From CALCTE01 sp045627885 (GTDB taxonomy: Bacteria; Bacillota; Clostridia; Oscillospirales; CAG-272), in the NCBI GenBank assembly GCA_045627885.1, contig JAZQOM010000028.1, forward strand, positions 1 to 23,597: DNA of 23,597 nucleotides, read 5' to 3'. The position numbers and the translations under genes are program-made. The first letter of the stretch is position 1, and each line of letters opens with the position of its first letter. Below, one piece after another: positions 1 through 7,573 of the stretch. A model generated the notes under the pieces. The model made no database searches and had not been told where the DNA came from. It saw only the letters and a list, made by a program, of their open reading frames with translations.

Positions 1-1
1 T

Positions 2-202
2 AACGGTATTGTCATAACCGGCGGCGGAGCGCTTGTTTACGGAATAGACAGACTTATAAGCAATGTCACCGGCATAAAAGCGAGAATTGCCGCAAATCCG
101 CTTTTGTGCGTTGCAAACGGAACGGGTAAGCTGCTCGAAGGTATATCTTCCATTCCCGAGGGCGTTGTGAATATCTCACAACAGAGCTACGACAGATATT
201 GA
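2..202 (+). CDS. mreB: Rod shape-determining protein MreB/Mbl family, C-terminal fragment
   Basis: This is the last 66 codons of a gene cut by the left window edge; it stays open from base 2 to the TGA at 200-202. The protein is an actin-like ATPase that forms membrane filaments and steers lateral wall synthesis. The fragment begins with GIVITGGGALVYGIDRLIS, the conserved nucleotide-binding glycine segment near the MreB C-terminus, followed by the N-P-L-x-C-V-A-x-G-T-G-K block typical of the last subdomain. The sequence cannot tell MreB from its paralogues Mbl and MreBH. No mreC or mreD follows; the next gene is PBP2 on the opposite strand, so this is the last gene of its transcription unit. 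Confidence 0.9.
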   Translation, partial: NGIVITGGGALVYGIDRLISNVTGIKARIAANPLLCVANGTGKLLEGISSIPEGVVNISQQSYDRY

Positions 203-227
203 TATACAGATATTTGATATAATAAAA

Positions 228-250
228 GGCAGAGGCGATACGCCTCTGCC
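228..250. terminator. Bidirectional intrinsic terminator between mreB and mrdA
   Basis: A perfect 10-bp stem (arms 228-237 and 241-250) encloses a 3-base loop. A-rich sequence lies on the left (223-227) and T-rich sequence on the right, so it can stop transcription from both sides. It lies 25 bases after the mreB stop and 17 bases after the mrdA stop, as expected for convergent genes sharing one terminator. Confidence 0.88.
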
Positions 251-267
251 TTACTTTATGCTTACCG

Positions 268-2289
268 TTATTTGTCTTTGTCAATTCCGTAATACGCGGC
301 TATAACATCCTTTGCCGCTCCCGCGGCGTTAGAGCCCTTGCTTCCGTGCTCAAGCACTACCGTTACCACAATCTCGGGTTGCTCGTACGGCGCAAAGCCG
401 ATGAATATCGCGTTTGCGCTTCCGCGGCTGACCTGCGCCGAGCCGGTTTTTCCGCCGACTTCTATCTCAAAATTGTTGAAGGTCGTTGCGGCTGTACCGT
501 CTTCGATAACCTTTCTCATGGCGTTCTTTACCGTTTTGTATGTAGAGTCCGACATATCCGTATGCGAAAGGATATTTGCGGGCATTTGATAGTAAACGCT
601 GTTGTCCTTGAAATTCTTTACACAGTAAAGCAGATGCGTCTGATATCTCGTTCCGCCGTTTAAGAATGTTGACATATAGTTCGAAAGCTGAATCGGTGTA
701 AACAGGTTATCCGACTGACCTATTGCCGCCTGAAGAGTATCGCCGAGATACCAGGTTGACTGAATGGAATTTCTGTAGCTCGGCCCTGCGAGAATGCCGG
801 TGCTTTCCGCTACTTCTATGCCGGTTTTTTCTCCGAGCCCGAATGCCGTGGCGTAAATGTTGAGCTTGTCTATTCCGAGACGGTCGCCGACTTCAAAGAA
901 GAAATAGTTGCAGGAGTTTTGCAGAGCGCCGGTCACATTGAGTGCCCCGTGACCTTTTCCGTGCTTGTCGTAATACCAGCAGTGCGGAGTGTAGGTAGGC
1001 TCGTATTTTTTGTAGATACCGCTGTCGTATATTGCCGTATCGGGCGTTATTACACATTCTTCGAGAGCCGCAATGCTCGTCAGCACCTTGAATGATGAGC
1101 CGGGCTCATAAAGACCGTTGAGCGCTCTGTTTACAAGCGGCGAATTGGGACTTGATGCTATTTTGTCATAATCTGTCGAATATGTGCTCAAATCGTATGT
1201 CGGGTACGATGCCATGGCGAGAATTTCCGCCGTGTCGGGCGCCTGAACAATAATCGTTCCGGCGTTGCAGTCCTCTCCGCTGTGATGCCCGGGAGAAGAT
1301 AAAGATATTCGCTTTATTGTTCTTTGCAGAGCCTTTTGCGTTTCGACCTGCAAATTGTAGTCAATGGTTAAATACACATCTTTTCCGGCTATCGGCTCCG
1401 ACGCATAATAAGCCTTTATTATTACGCCGTCCTCGTTTACTTCCTGAATCAGTGTTCCGTCATAGCCGCGCAGATATTGTTCAAAAGCTTTTTCGATGCC
1501 GCTTCTTCCGACTATGGCGTCCATGGAATAACCGAGCTTGGAGTATTCCTCATAGTCTTCCTCAAATATGCGTCCAACGGTTCCGATAATATGAGCGGCA
1601 AAGTCGCCGTGCAGTATTTCTCGTTCCGATGAATAAGAAAATCCCGCGCCGTTTATTATGAGAATCTTGTCCGCTATCGCGTTGATTGTCTCCGAGTCGA
1701 TTTCTTTTGCCACGGTATACGGAGCGCCGTAACCGTAGTTTGTGACATACATCTCGAAAAGCTGACCGATTATTCTTCGCGCCGTATATTTATCGTAATT
1801 TTCGAGCTTGTACTTTTTTATAAGATATTCCATAAGCTCGTCGGCGGTATAGTTTTTTATTTTGATGTTTTCCTTTGCGTATTTGTCAAAAACAGTGCTG
1901 TACGCATCGAAATACCCGTCCTTGAAATCAAACGGAGCCCTTTCCGTCACGGCAAATCTGTCGCTTGTTTCGATACCGTTTTCGTCCAAAAGCATAAACA
2001 GCTCTGCAAACGATTCCGGCAAATCGGCGTCCTTTACCTTGTACTTGTCTATCTCAATGTTGTAGGTGACCTTGTTTGACACAAGAAGAACGCCGTTGCG
2101 GTCATAAATCTTGCCTCGGAGCGCTTTTACCTTGATGTATCTTTTTGTTGTCGTTTCGGAGCTCACCGTGTAATTATATTTGTTTGCAACCTGAAGTCCG
2201 AACAAATTCCCCGCATAGAGAAGCACGGACAGGGTAAATAATATGACGATTATAATGTACCTTACAACAGAACGATGACTGTTTTTCAC
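268..2289 (-). CDS. mrdA: Penicillin-binding protein 2 (class B peptidoglycan transpeptidase)
   Basis: This is a class B PBP that crosslinks peptidoglycan for cell elongation, normally with RodA and MreBCD, as a single-pass membrane protein with its catalytic domain outside. Numbering from the GTG start gives 673 residues. An N-terminal transmembrane helix (about residues 10-35) is followed by a dimerisation domain and the transpeptidase domain. Its motifs are S398-S-F-K401 (nucleophile Ser398), S459-C-N461 and K614-T-G616. The segments YPTYDLS and GIEKAFEQYLRG favour the PBP2 branch over FtsI or SpoVD. An in-frame ATG lies 10 codons upstream (2319), but it overlaps the -10 box. The GTG at 2289 has AGGAG seven bases upstream and is therefore preferred. 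The gene is leftward, opposite to mreB, instead of in the common mreBCD-mrdA order. Confidence 0.9.
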   Translation of the reverse strand: MKNSHRSVVRYIIIVILFTLSVLLYAGNLFGLQVANKYNYTVSSETTTKRYIKVKALRGKIYDRNGVLLVSNKVTYNIEIDKYKVKDADLPESFAELFMLLDENGIETSDRFAVTERAPFDFKDGYFDAYSTVFDKYAKENIKIKNYTADELMEYLIKKYKLENYDKYTARRIIGQLFEMYVTNYGYGAPYTVAKEIDSETINAIADKILIINGAGFSYSSEREILHGDFAAHIIGTVGRIFEEDYEEYSKLGYSMDAIVGRSGIEKAFEQYLRGYDGTLIQEVNEDGVIIKAYYASEPIAGKDVYLTIDYNLQVETQKALQRTIKRISLSSPGHHSGEDCNAGTIIVQAPDTAEILAMASYPTYDLSTYSTDYDKIASSPNSPLVNRALNGLYEPGSSFKVLTSIAALEECVITPDTAIYDSGIYKKYEPTYTPHCWYYDKHGKGHGALNVTGALQNSCNYFFFEVGDRLGIDKLNIYATAFGLGEKTGIEVAESTGILAGPSYRNSIQSTWYLGDTLQAAIGQSDNLFTPIQLSNYMSTFLNGGTRYQTHLLYCVKNFKDNSVYYQMPANILSHTDMSDSTYKTVKNAMRKVIEDGTAATTFNNFEIEVGGKTGSAQVSRGSANAIFIGFAPYEQPEIVVTVVLEHGSKGSNAAGAAKDVIAAYYGIDKDK

Positions 2290-2296
2290 TGCCGCA

Positions 2297-2301
2297 CTCC
2301 T
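2297..2301 (-). promoter_or_regulatory. Shine-Dalgarno site that sets the mrdA GTG start
   Basis: AGGAG on the minus strand lies 7 bases upstream of the GTG at 2289-2287. The alternative ATG (2319-2317) has no purine-rich site before it and lies upstream of the predicted transcript start near 2311. Together these favour the GTG. Confidence 0.75.
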
Positions 2302-2317
2302 TTTTCGTATTTTTTTC

Positions 2318-2346
2318 ATTATACAACATAATGCAAACTAAAACAA
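2318..2346 (-). promoter_or_regulatory. Sigma-A type promoter for mrdA
   Basis: On the minus strand TTGTTT (2346-2341) is followed by a 17-base spacer and a consensus TATAAT (2323-2318). Transcription should start near 2311, giving a leader of about 22 bases before the GTG start. It is divergent from the DUF5711-gene promoter, with the two -35 boxes 36 bases apart. Confidence 0.75.
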
Positions 2347-2382
2347 GTGGAATATCAAATTTTATATTTTATGTAATTCCTA

Positions 2383-2411
2383 TTGATATATATATAAAAA
2401 TATGGTAAAAT
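2383..2411 (+). promoter_or_regulatory. Sigma-A type promoter for the DUF5711-cvpA-pgsA run
   Basis: TTGATA (2383-2388), a 17-base spacer and TAAAAT (2406-2411) form the promoter, with TG in the extended -10 position. Transcription should begin near 2418, just before the GGGAGGTG ribosome site at 2423-2430. An upstream ATG at 2410 lies inside the -10 box and cannot be the start. Confidence 0.72.
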
Positions 2412-2436
2412 GTTCTTTAATCGGGAGGTGAGACGA

Positions 2437-3720
2437 ATGGCTTCGGACAAATTGCTCAGAATATCCGACGACGGTACGGAAGAAGAATATGAGCTCGAAA
2501 TATCGGATAAAAGCCTTAACGAAGAGCTTGCCGTGCTCGATAAGCTCGGCGCCGATTTGTCAGAGCCTGAAATAAAGCCCGACGAAAAGCTTATTGCCAC
2601 GGCAAAGCGCCTCAGGGTTACGAGATTTGTGCTTCTTCTCGTTATTGTCTGCATCTCGCTTTTCGGAGTAATGAAATTCTCATCTATAATCAATGCGGCA
2701 AATCTCAAAGAGATTTTCTATTCTTTCAGGGATATTGACGCATTGATAAGCGACGACGGTGTTTCCGTAAGCAGTGCCGACCTTGCGGCTTGCGGCTCGT
2801 ATAAATCTTATGTCGCCGCACTGCGAAGTGACAGAATCGAGCTGTACAGAGCCGACGGCACACGCTTCAGTTCAAAGCATATAAATATGACCGCGCCGAA
2901 GCTCGTGACATCGGAAAAATATATGCTGATATATGACCTCGGCGGCACATCGGTTCAGCTATACAATACCGTTGACCTTGTGTATGAGAAAGATTTTGAT
3001 AATTCGGTGTATACCGCGGATATAAACAAAAACGGCATATACGCCATACTGACTCACGATGTATCTTCCGCATCCGAGCTTATAGTTTACGAAAAGGACT
3101 TTTCCGAGATATTCAGATGGACTTCCGCAGACAAATATACAACATCTGTCAAAATGCTCGATGATAATGACCATATCGCGGTTGCGTCCTTCAATTCCGA
3201 CGCGGGAGAGCCGACGGTTTACCTTAACATTTTCAGTATAAACACGGGAAAAGCAAAGAGCTACACATACAAAGACACACTTCCGATGAAGGTCGGAAAG
3301 ACGGATTCTGGCTGTTATCTTGTATGCAGTGACCGCATAGTTTTCTTCGACAAGAACGGCAACGAATTGTGCGTAAACGAATTTATGGAATACGGCGATA
3401 TCATAGCCGATATCGCAGATTGCCCGAATGCCGTTGCGGTATCGTTGACGGAGACCGAAACCACCGACCTATCGACGATACTTGTATATAATTCTGCGGG
3501 AAAACGCATATATTCAGGCAGAGAGGATTATGAGGTCAGCGCCATAGCCTGTGATGGAAACAATGTCTTTTATATCGTCGAAGACAGCCTTGCAACCGTC
3601 AATACAGCCGACGGCGGCGTCAAAAAGGTGTTGCTTTCAGGCGACTATTCTGATATAATCACTTATAAAAATGGGAAACTGCTTCTTGTATCGGGAACCG
3701 ATATAAGAATAAGCAAATGA
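2437..3720 (+). CDS. DUF5711 family membrane-anchored beta-propeller protein
   Basis: This 427-residue protein has unknown function. An acidic cytoplasmic N-terminus (residues 1-60) precedes a single transmembrane helix (about 64-79, core FVLLLVIVCISLFGVM). About 340 extracellular residues follow, with repeated short beta-strand units of the type seen in beta-propellers (for example ELIVYEKDFSEIFRW). I recognise the overall plan as DUF5711, a family often found beside cvpA in Clostridia; this is from memory, not a search. The ATG at 2437 is chosen because GGGAGGTG lies six bases upstream and the in-frame ATG at 2410 overlaps the -10 box. cvpA begins 11 bases after the stop, so the two are probably co-translated. 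An envelope scaffold or sensor role is inference. Confidence 0.75.
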   Translation: MASDKLLRISDDGTEEEYELEISDKSLNEELAVLDKLGADLSEPEIKPDEKLIATAKRLRVTRFVLLLVIVCISLFGVMKFSSIINAANLKEIFYSFRDIDALISDDGVSVSSADLAACGSYKSYVAALRSDRIELYRADGTRFSSKHINMTAPKLVTSEKYMLIYDLGGTSVQLYNTVDLVYEKDFDNSVYTADINKNGIYAILTHDVSSASELIVYEKDFSEIFRWTSADKYTTSVKMLDDNDHIAVASFNSDAGEPTVYLNIFSINTGKAKSYTYKDTLPMKVGKTDSGCYLVCSDRIVFFDKNGNELCVNEFMEYGDIIADIADCPNAVAVSLTETETTDLSTILVYNSAGKRIYSGREDYEVSAIACDGNNVFYIVEDSLATVNTADGGVKKVLLSGDYSDIITYKNGKLLLVSGTDIRISK

Positions 3721-3731
3721 GGTAGCTTTCT

Positions 3732-4421
3732 GTGCATATTATTATTGATTTTGCGCTTTTGCTGATAGTCACGGTTCCGATAGTCGTAGCGGCACGCAGA
3801 GGCTTTGTCAAAAGCATTTCCGGAGCGGCATCACTTGTAGTTGCAATCGCGGTTGCGTTTGTCGCCACGGGATATCTTGTAAACGCGGTTGACAATAACG
3901 GATATAAGAAAAAGCTTGAAGATAAGCTTGCGGGAACGCTTGCTGATATTTCCGGAAGCGACGAAGAAGCGGAGAATGACATAAACGACGAGAAGTCGGA
4001 GCTTTCGCGATATCTTACCGGAATCGGTATAGATACCGATGATATAAAAGCAAAGCTCGAGGACGGCAAAAGCAGTGCAATAAACAGTATAGCCGGAATT
4101 GCCGCCGCAAAGATATCCGATAAGCTTGTATACTTTTTGTGCTTTGCGGTGTTGTTTGCCGCATCGTATATAATTTCCGTGATTGTCTTTTGGATAATAT
4201 CCAAGCTCGTCAAGCTCCCGCCGCTCAAGCATTTCGACAAACTGCTCGGCGCACTTCTCGGACTTGCCACCGCGCTTGTGTTTTCGGTGGTGTTTGTGTC
4301 TCTTGTTAAGACCGCGATTCCTTATTTTCAGTCTGTATATCCCGATACTTTTTCAAAGACCGTGCTTGAGGACACATTTATTTTCAAATATGCGGAACAA
4401 TATGTTCCTGCAATAAAATAA
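3732..4421 (+). CDS. CvpA family membrane protein
   Basis: This 229-residue integral membrane protein resembles CvpA, a family named for its link to colicin V production; its molecular role in Bacillota is not settled. Four hydrophobic segments are visible, at roughly residues 3-20, 28-46, 132-155 and 171-196. Between the second and third is a long charged loop (about 50-115) rich in Asp, Glu and Lys. The start is GTG at 3732, with TGAGGT overlapping the stop of the preceding gene and an 8-base spacer, which suggests translational coupling to the DUF5711 gene. I saw no catalytic motif. The family call rests on the hydrophobicity layout and gene context more than on a diagnostic motif. Confidence 0.7.
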   Translation: MHIIIDFALLLIVTVPIVVAARRGFVKSISGAASLVVAIAVAFVATGYLVNAVDNNGYKKKLEDKLAGTLADISGSDEEAENDINDEKSELSRYLTGIGIDTDDIKAKLEDGKSSAINSIAGIAAAKISDKLVYFLCFAVLFAASYIISVIVFWIISKLVKLPPLKHFDKLLGALLGLATALVFSVVFVSLVKTAIPYFQSVYPDTFSKTVLEDTFIFKYAEQYVPAIK

Positions 4422-4440
4422 CTCAGAAAAAAGGATGTCT

Positions 4441-5016
4441 ATGTTTAAGAAAAATATACCAAACCTGCTTTCGCTTTTGCGAATAATATCGGCGCCCGTC
4501 TTTCTGTACTTTTTCTTTTTCGGCGACCTTGCAGTTGCGCTCAGTATCTTTGCCGCCGCGGGAATAACGGATGTTTTTGACGGAATACTTGCCAGAAAAT
4601 ACGGATGGGTGACATCTGCGGGGAAGATACTCGATCCTCTTGCAGACAAGCTCGTTCAGACCTGCGTGCTTATCGCGCTTGCATACAGTAAAATAATCAA
4701 TTATGCAATTCTCGCGATATTCGTGATAAAAGAACTGCTTACGCTTATCGGCGCGATTTTGGTGTGGAGAAAAAAATCGGTTATAGCCGTTTCCAACACA
4801 TTCGGAAAGATAAGCACCGTTTCGTTCTATATCGCCATGGGCGTTATCATGCTTATAAATACCCTCAAAAAAGCGGTAAATATAAATCTGCTGTTTGAAC
4901 GCATCACGGTCATCACTCTGTGCGTTGTAACGGCGGCGCTTGCCGTGATAGCGATAGCGGAATATATAATCAAATATCGCAAATATGTATTCGAAGATAA
5001 AAACGGCGGAAACTGA
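4441..5016 (+). CDS. pgsA: CDP-diacylglycerol--glycerol-3-phosphate 3-phosphatidyltransferase
   Basis: This enzyme makes phosphatidylglycerol phosphate from CDP-diacylglycerol and glycerol-3-phosphate, the committed step to phosphatidylglycerol and cardiolipin, in the cytoplasmic membrane. The 191-residue protein carries the complete CDP-alcohol phosphotransferase signature D44-x2-D47-G48-x2-A51-R52-x8-G61-x3-D65-x3-D69, plus several hydrophobic helices. The N-terminus FKKNIPNLLSLLRI matches the usual PgsA opening. Two in-frame ATGs exist. The one at 4441 is preferred because AAAAAGGA lies about five bases upstream, whereas the one at 4435 abuts the ribosome site. The substrate is assigned by length and by the NLLSLLRI opening; other CDP-alcohol transferases share the core motif. 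Confidence 0.88.
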   Translation: MFKKNIPNLLSLLRIISAPVFLYFFFFGDLAVALSIFAAAGITDVFDGILARKYGWVTSAGKILDPLADKLVQTCVLIALAYSKIINYAILAIFVIKELLTLIGAILVWRKKSVIAVSNTFGKISTVSFYIAMGVIMLINTLKKAVNINLLFERITVITLCVVTAALAVIAIAEYIIKYRKYVFEDKNGGN

Positions 5017-5036
5017 TTCCGCTTTGGAGACAGATT

Positions 5037-7295
5037 ATGCTTTGTTCAAGATGCAATAAGAATATTGCCGTTGTGTTTGTAACACGAATGGAAAAAGGAA
5101 ATACAGTAAACGAGGGACTTTGCCTTCAATGTGCAAAGGAGCTCGGCATAAAGCCCGTCAGCGATATCCTTCAGCGTATGGGAATTGACGAAAACGAGCT
5201 TGACAATATGAGCGAGAGCGTCAATGAAATGCTTGGCGCACAGGCACCGAGCGAGGACGGACTTGAGAATATCGACGGAAGCGCTCCGGCGATAGACTTA
5301 AAGGCGATATTCGGCGGCAAAGGCGCATCGCAGAAGGGCGACGGCAAAAACGCCAAGCAAGATGCCGAGCCGTCAAAAAAATATCTTACGCAGTTTTGCG
5401 TAAATCTCACCGAAAAAGCGAGAGCCGGCAAGCTCGATATGGTAATAGGCAGAGACGAAGAGATTGAGAGAATGATACAGATACTCTGCCGCAGACAGAA
5501 GAACAATCCCTGCCTAATCGGAGAGCCCGGCGTCGGAAAAACCGCGGTAGCGGAAGCTCTTGCGATAAGGATATCGCAGGGAAAAGTGCCGTTTACACTC
5601 AAAAACAAGGAAGTCTACAACCTTGATATGACGGCGGTTGTTGCGGGAACTCAGTTCAGAGGACAGTTCGAGAGCAGAATCAAAGGACTTGTCTCGGAGA
5701 TAAAGGCGCTCGGCAATATTATTCTCGTTATCGACGAGGTGCACAGCATAGTTGCCGCGGGAGATGCCGAGGGCAGTATGAACGCCGCCAATATCTTAAA
5801 GCCGTCACTTGCAAACGGCGGCATTCAGGTAATAGGTGCGACAACGCTTGCCGAATACAGAAAATTCATAGAAAAAGACGCGGCGCTCGAAAGGCGTTTT
5901 CAGCCCATCGTCATAGCCGAGCCGTCGATAGACGATACAGTCGGAATTTTACGGGGAATTAAGCATTATTACGAGGAATATCATTCCGTAATAATTCCGG
6001 AAGAGCTGCTCAGAGAGATTGCGGTGCTTTCCGAAAGATATATTACAGACCGCTTTCTCCCCGACAAGGCGATAGACCTTCTCGACGAAGCGGCAAGCCG
6101 CGTTGCGCATGACAGCGATATTCTCGAAAGATACAAAGAGGGCGCGGCGGAGCTTGCAAAGGCAAAAGAGAGCTTGAAGGAGCTCGAGGCAAAGCAGACC
6201 GCGGAGGACGCTCCCGACGATATATACGAGAAGGTTGCCGAGGCAAAGACGAATATAATCCGCCTTGAAAATACCGTGGCGGAGCTTGAGGAAGAAAAGA
6301 AAAAAATAGTTTTAACCAAAAACGACCTTGCCGAAGTAATTGAGATTTGGACAAAGATTCCCGCGGGAAATATCACGGAGAGTGAATTTGAGCGGGTAGA
6401 TAAGCTCGGTGACCGACTTCATAAAAAGATAATCGGTCAGGACAGAGCGGTTGACGCTATATGCAGAGCAATAAAGCGAAGCAGAGCGGGCATCTGCGTC
6501 AAAAAGAAGCCGGTTTCGTTCATATTTGCAGGCCCCACGGGCGTCGGCAAGACGGAGCTTGTCAAAACGCTTGCCGCCGATTTGTTCGATTCTCCCGATT
6601 CGCTTATAAGACTTGATATGTCCGAGTATATGGAAAAGCACAGCGTGTCGAGAATAATCGGCTCACCTCCCGGGTATGTCGGCTACGACGACGCCGGACA
6701 GCTTACAGAAAAGATAAGACGCAAGCCTTATGCGGTTATCCTTTTTGATGAGATTGAGAAGGCGCATCCCGATGTTCTCAACATTCTTTTGCAGATTCTC
6801 GACGACGGCAGAGTTACCGATTCGCACGGCAAAGAGGTAAATTTCGAGAATACCGTTATCGTTATGACAACCAACGCCGGCTCAAATACATCCTCTATGC
6901 TCGGCTTCGGAGAGAGCGCGAAAATGCTTAAGGAAAAGACCGAGAAAGCGCTCCTTGACTTTTTACGCCCCGAATTTCTCAACAGAGTTGACGAAATAAT
7001 AACATTTGACCCGCTTTCCGCGGACACATTCACGAAGATTGCGGCACTTATGCTCACGGAACTCAAGAGCGTGCTTTCCGATAAGGGAATATCCTTCGAG
7101 TGGGACGGCGGCGTGGAAAAATATCTTGCCGAAAAGTCGTATTCCGAAAAATTCGGAGCGAGAAATCTGCGCAGAACAATACAGACCGAGATTGAAGATG
7201 CCGTTGCAAACGAAATTGTCGGAAGATACAACAGCGTAATTTCTTCTGTAAAAGTATCGCTCGGCAAAGAAAGTTTGAATATTTCCGCTGTATAG
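5037..7295 (+). CDS. ClpE/ClpC-type AAA+ unfoldase with N-terminal zinc ribbon
   Basis: This 752-residue Hsp100 ATPase should unfold substrates and feed them to ClpP. Cys3, Cys6, Cys29 and Cys32 form a zinc ribbon like that of ClpE; the double Clp_N repeat of ClpA/B/C is absent, and residues 36-110 look like a flexible linker. AAA-1 has Walker A G162-EPGVGK-T169 and Walker B D233-E234. A coiled-coil middle domain lies near residues 365-430. AAA-2 has Walker A G499-PTGVGK-T506 and Walker B D571-E572. L622-G-F-G625 fits the ClpP-docking loop, so it is protease-linked and not a ClpB disaggregase. GGAG lies seven bases before the ATG. No ctsR, mcsA or mcsB is adjacent and no heat-shock operator was seen. 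Confidence 0.88.
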   Translation: MLCSRCNKNIAVVFVTRMEKGNTVNEGLCLQCAKELGIKPVSDILQRMGIDENELDNMSESVNEMLGAQAPSEDGLENIDGSAPAIDLKAIFGGKGASQKGDGKNAKQDAEPSKKYLTQFCVNLTEKARAGKLDMVIGRDEEIERMIQILCRRQKNNPCLIGEPGVGKTAVAEALAIRISQGKVPFTLKNKEVYNLDMTAVVAGTQFRGQFESRIKGLVSEIKALGNIILVIDEVHSIVAAGDAEGSMNAANILKPSLANGGIQVIGATTLAEYRKFIEKDAALERRFQPIVIAEPSIDDTVGILRGIKHYYEEYHSVIIPEELLREIAVLSERYITDRFLPDKAIDLLDEAASRVAHDSDILERYKEGAAELAKAKESLKELEAKQTAEDAPDDIYEKVAEAKTNIIRLENTVAELEEEKKKIVLTKNDLAEVIEIWTKIPAGNITESEFERVDKLGDRLHKKIIGQDRAVDAICRAIKRSRAGICVKKKPVSFIFAGPTGVGKTELVKTLAADLFDSPDSLIRLDMSEYMEKHSVSRIIGSPPGYVGYDDAGQLTEKIRRKPYAVILFDEIEKAHPDVLNILLQILDDGRVTDSHGKEVNFENTVIVMTTNAGSNTSSMLGFGESAKMLKEKTEKALLDFLRPEFLNRVDEIITFDPLSADTFTKIAALMLTELKSVLSDKGISFEWDGGVEKYLAEKSYSEKFGARNLRRTIQTEIEDAVANEIVGRYNSVISSVKVSLGKESLNISAV

Positions 7296-7327
7296 CGGAG
7301 TATATAAAAATACAAGAGGTGAACAAA

Positions 7328-7528
7328 ATGACAGTTACAAAAGACAGCATTATAGGCGATGTTCTCGACTTTGACGCAGAGACCGCTCCCTACTTTTTCG
7401 AGATAGGTATGCACTGCCTCGGTTGCCCCGCTTCGAGAGGCGAAACGATAGAGCAGGCTTGCGCGGTTCACGGTGTTGACGCAAACGCACTTATAGAAAA
7501 GCTCAACGCACATTTTGCAAATAAGTAA
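7328..7528 (+). CDS. DUF1858 / hybrid-cluster-protein-associated redox disulfide domain protein
   Basis: This is a 66-residue protein consisting of one small helical domain with C30-L-G-C33 in the context MHCLGCPAS and a further Cys45. It matches the DUF1858 family (TIGR03980 type), small CxxC proteins or domains often found near hybrid cluster protein; the CxxC probably acts as a redox disulfide or metal ligand. No hybrid cluster protein is in this window. The ATG at 7328 is chosen because AAGAGGTG lies seven bases upstream; a GTG at 7319 falls inside that site. It follows clp by 32 bases and is followed by a hairpin at 7540-7561. The function remains unknown. Confidence 0.82.
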   Translation: MTVTKDSIIGDVLDFDAETAPYFFEIGMHCLGCPASRGETIEQACAVHGVDANALIEKLNAHFANK

Positions 7529-7539
7529 TAAGGAAAAAG

Positions 7540-7561
7540 CAGGGCACGGTATCGTGCCCTG
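7540..7561 (+). terminator. Perfect hairpin between the DUF1858 gene and trmK (weak terminator or attenuator)
   Basis: A 9-bp perfect stem (7540-7548 with 7553-7561) encloses the loop GTAT. It is preceded by an A-rich stretch and followed by only TTTG, so it is a poor intrinsic terminator. It ends 12 bases before the trmK ATG, which has no visible ribosome-binding site, so a regulatory role is possible. Confidence 0.6.
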
Positions 7562-7573
7562 TTTGCCGATTTG

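Noticed and set aside
66..284. Short minus-strand frame over the mreB end and the terminator
   Set aside because: It runs through the shared terminator hairpin and overlaps both real genes.
2349..2380. GGAAT and ATTCC inverted pair between the two divergent promoters
   Set aside because: The arms are only five bases and 22 bases apart in AT-rich DNA, so chance is likely; it was not listed as an operator.
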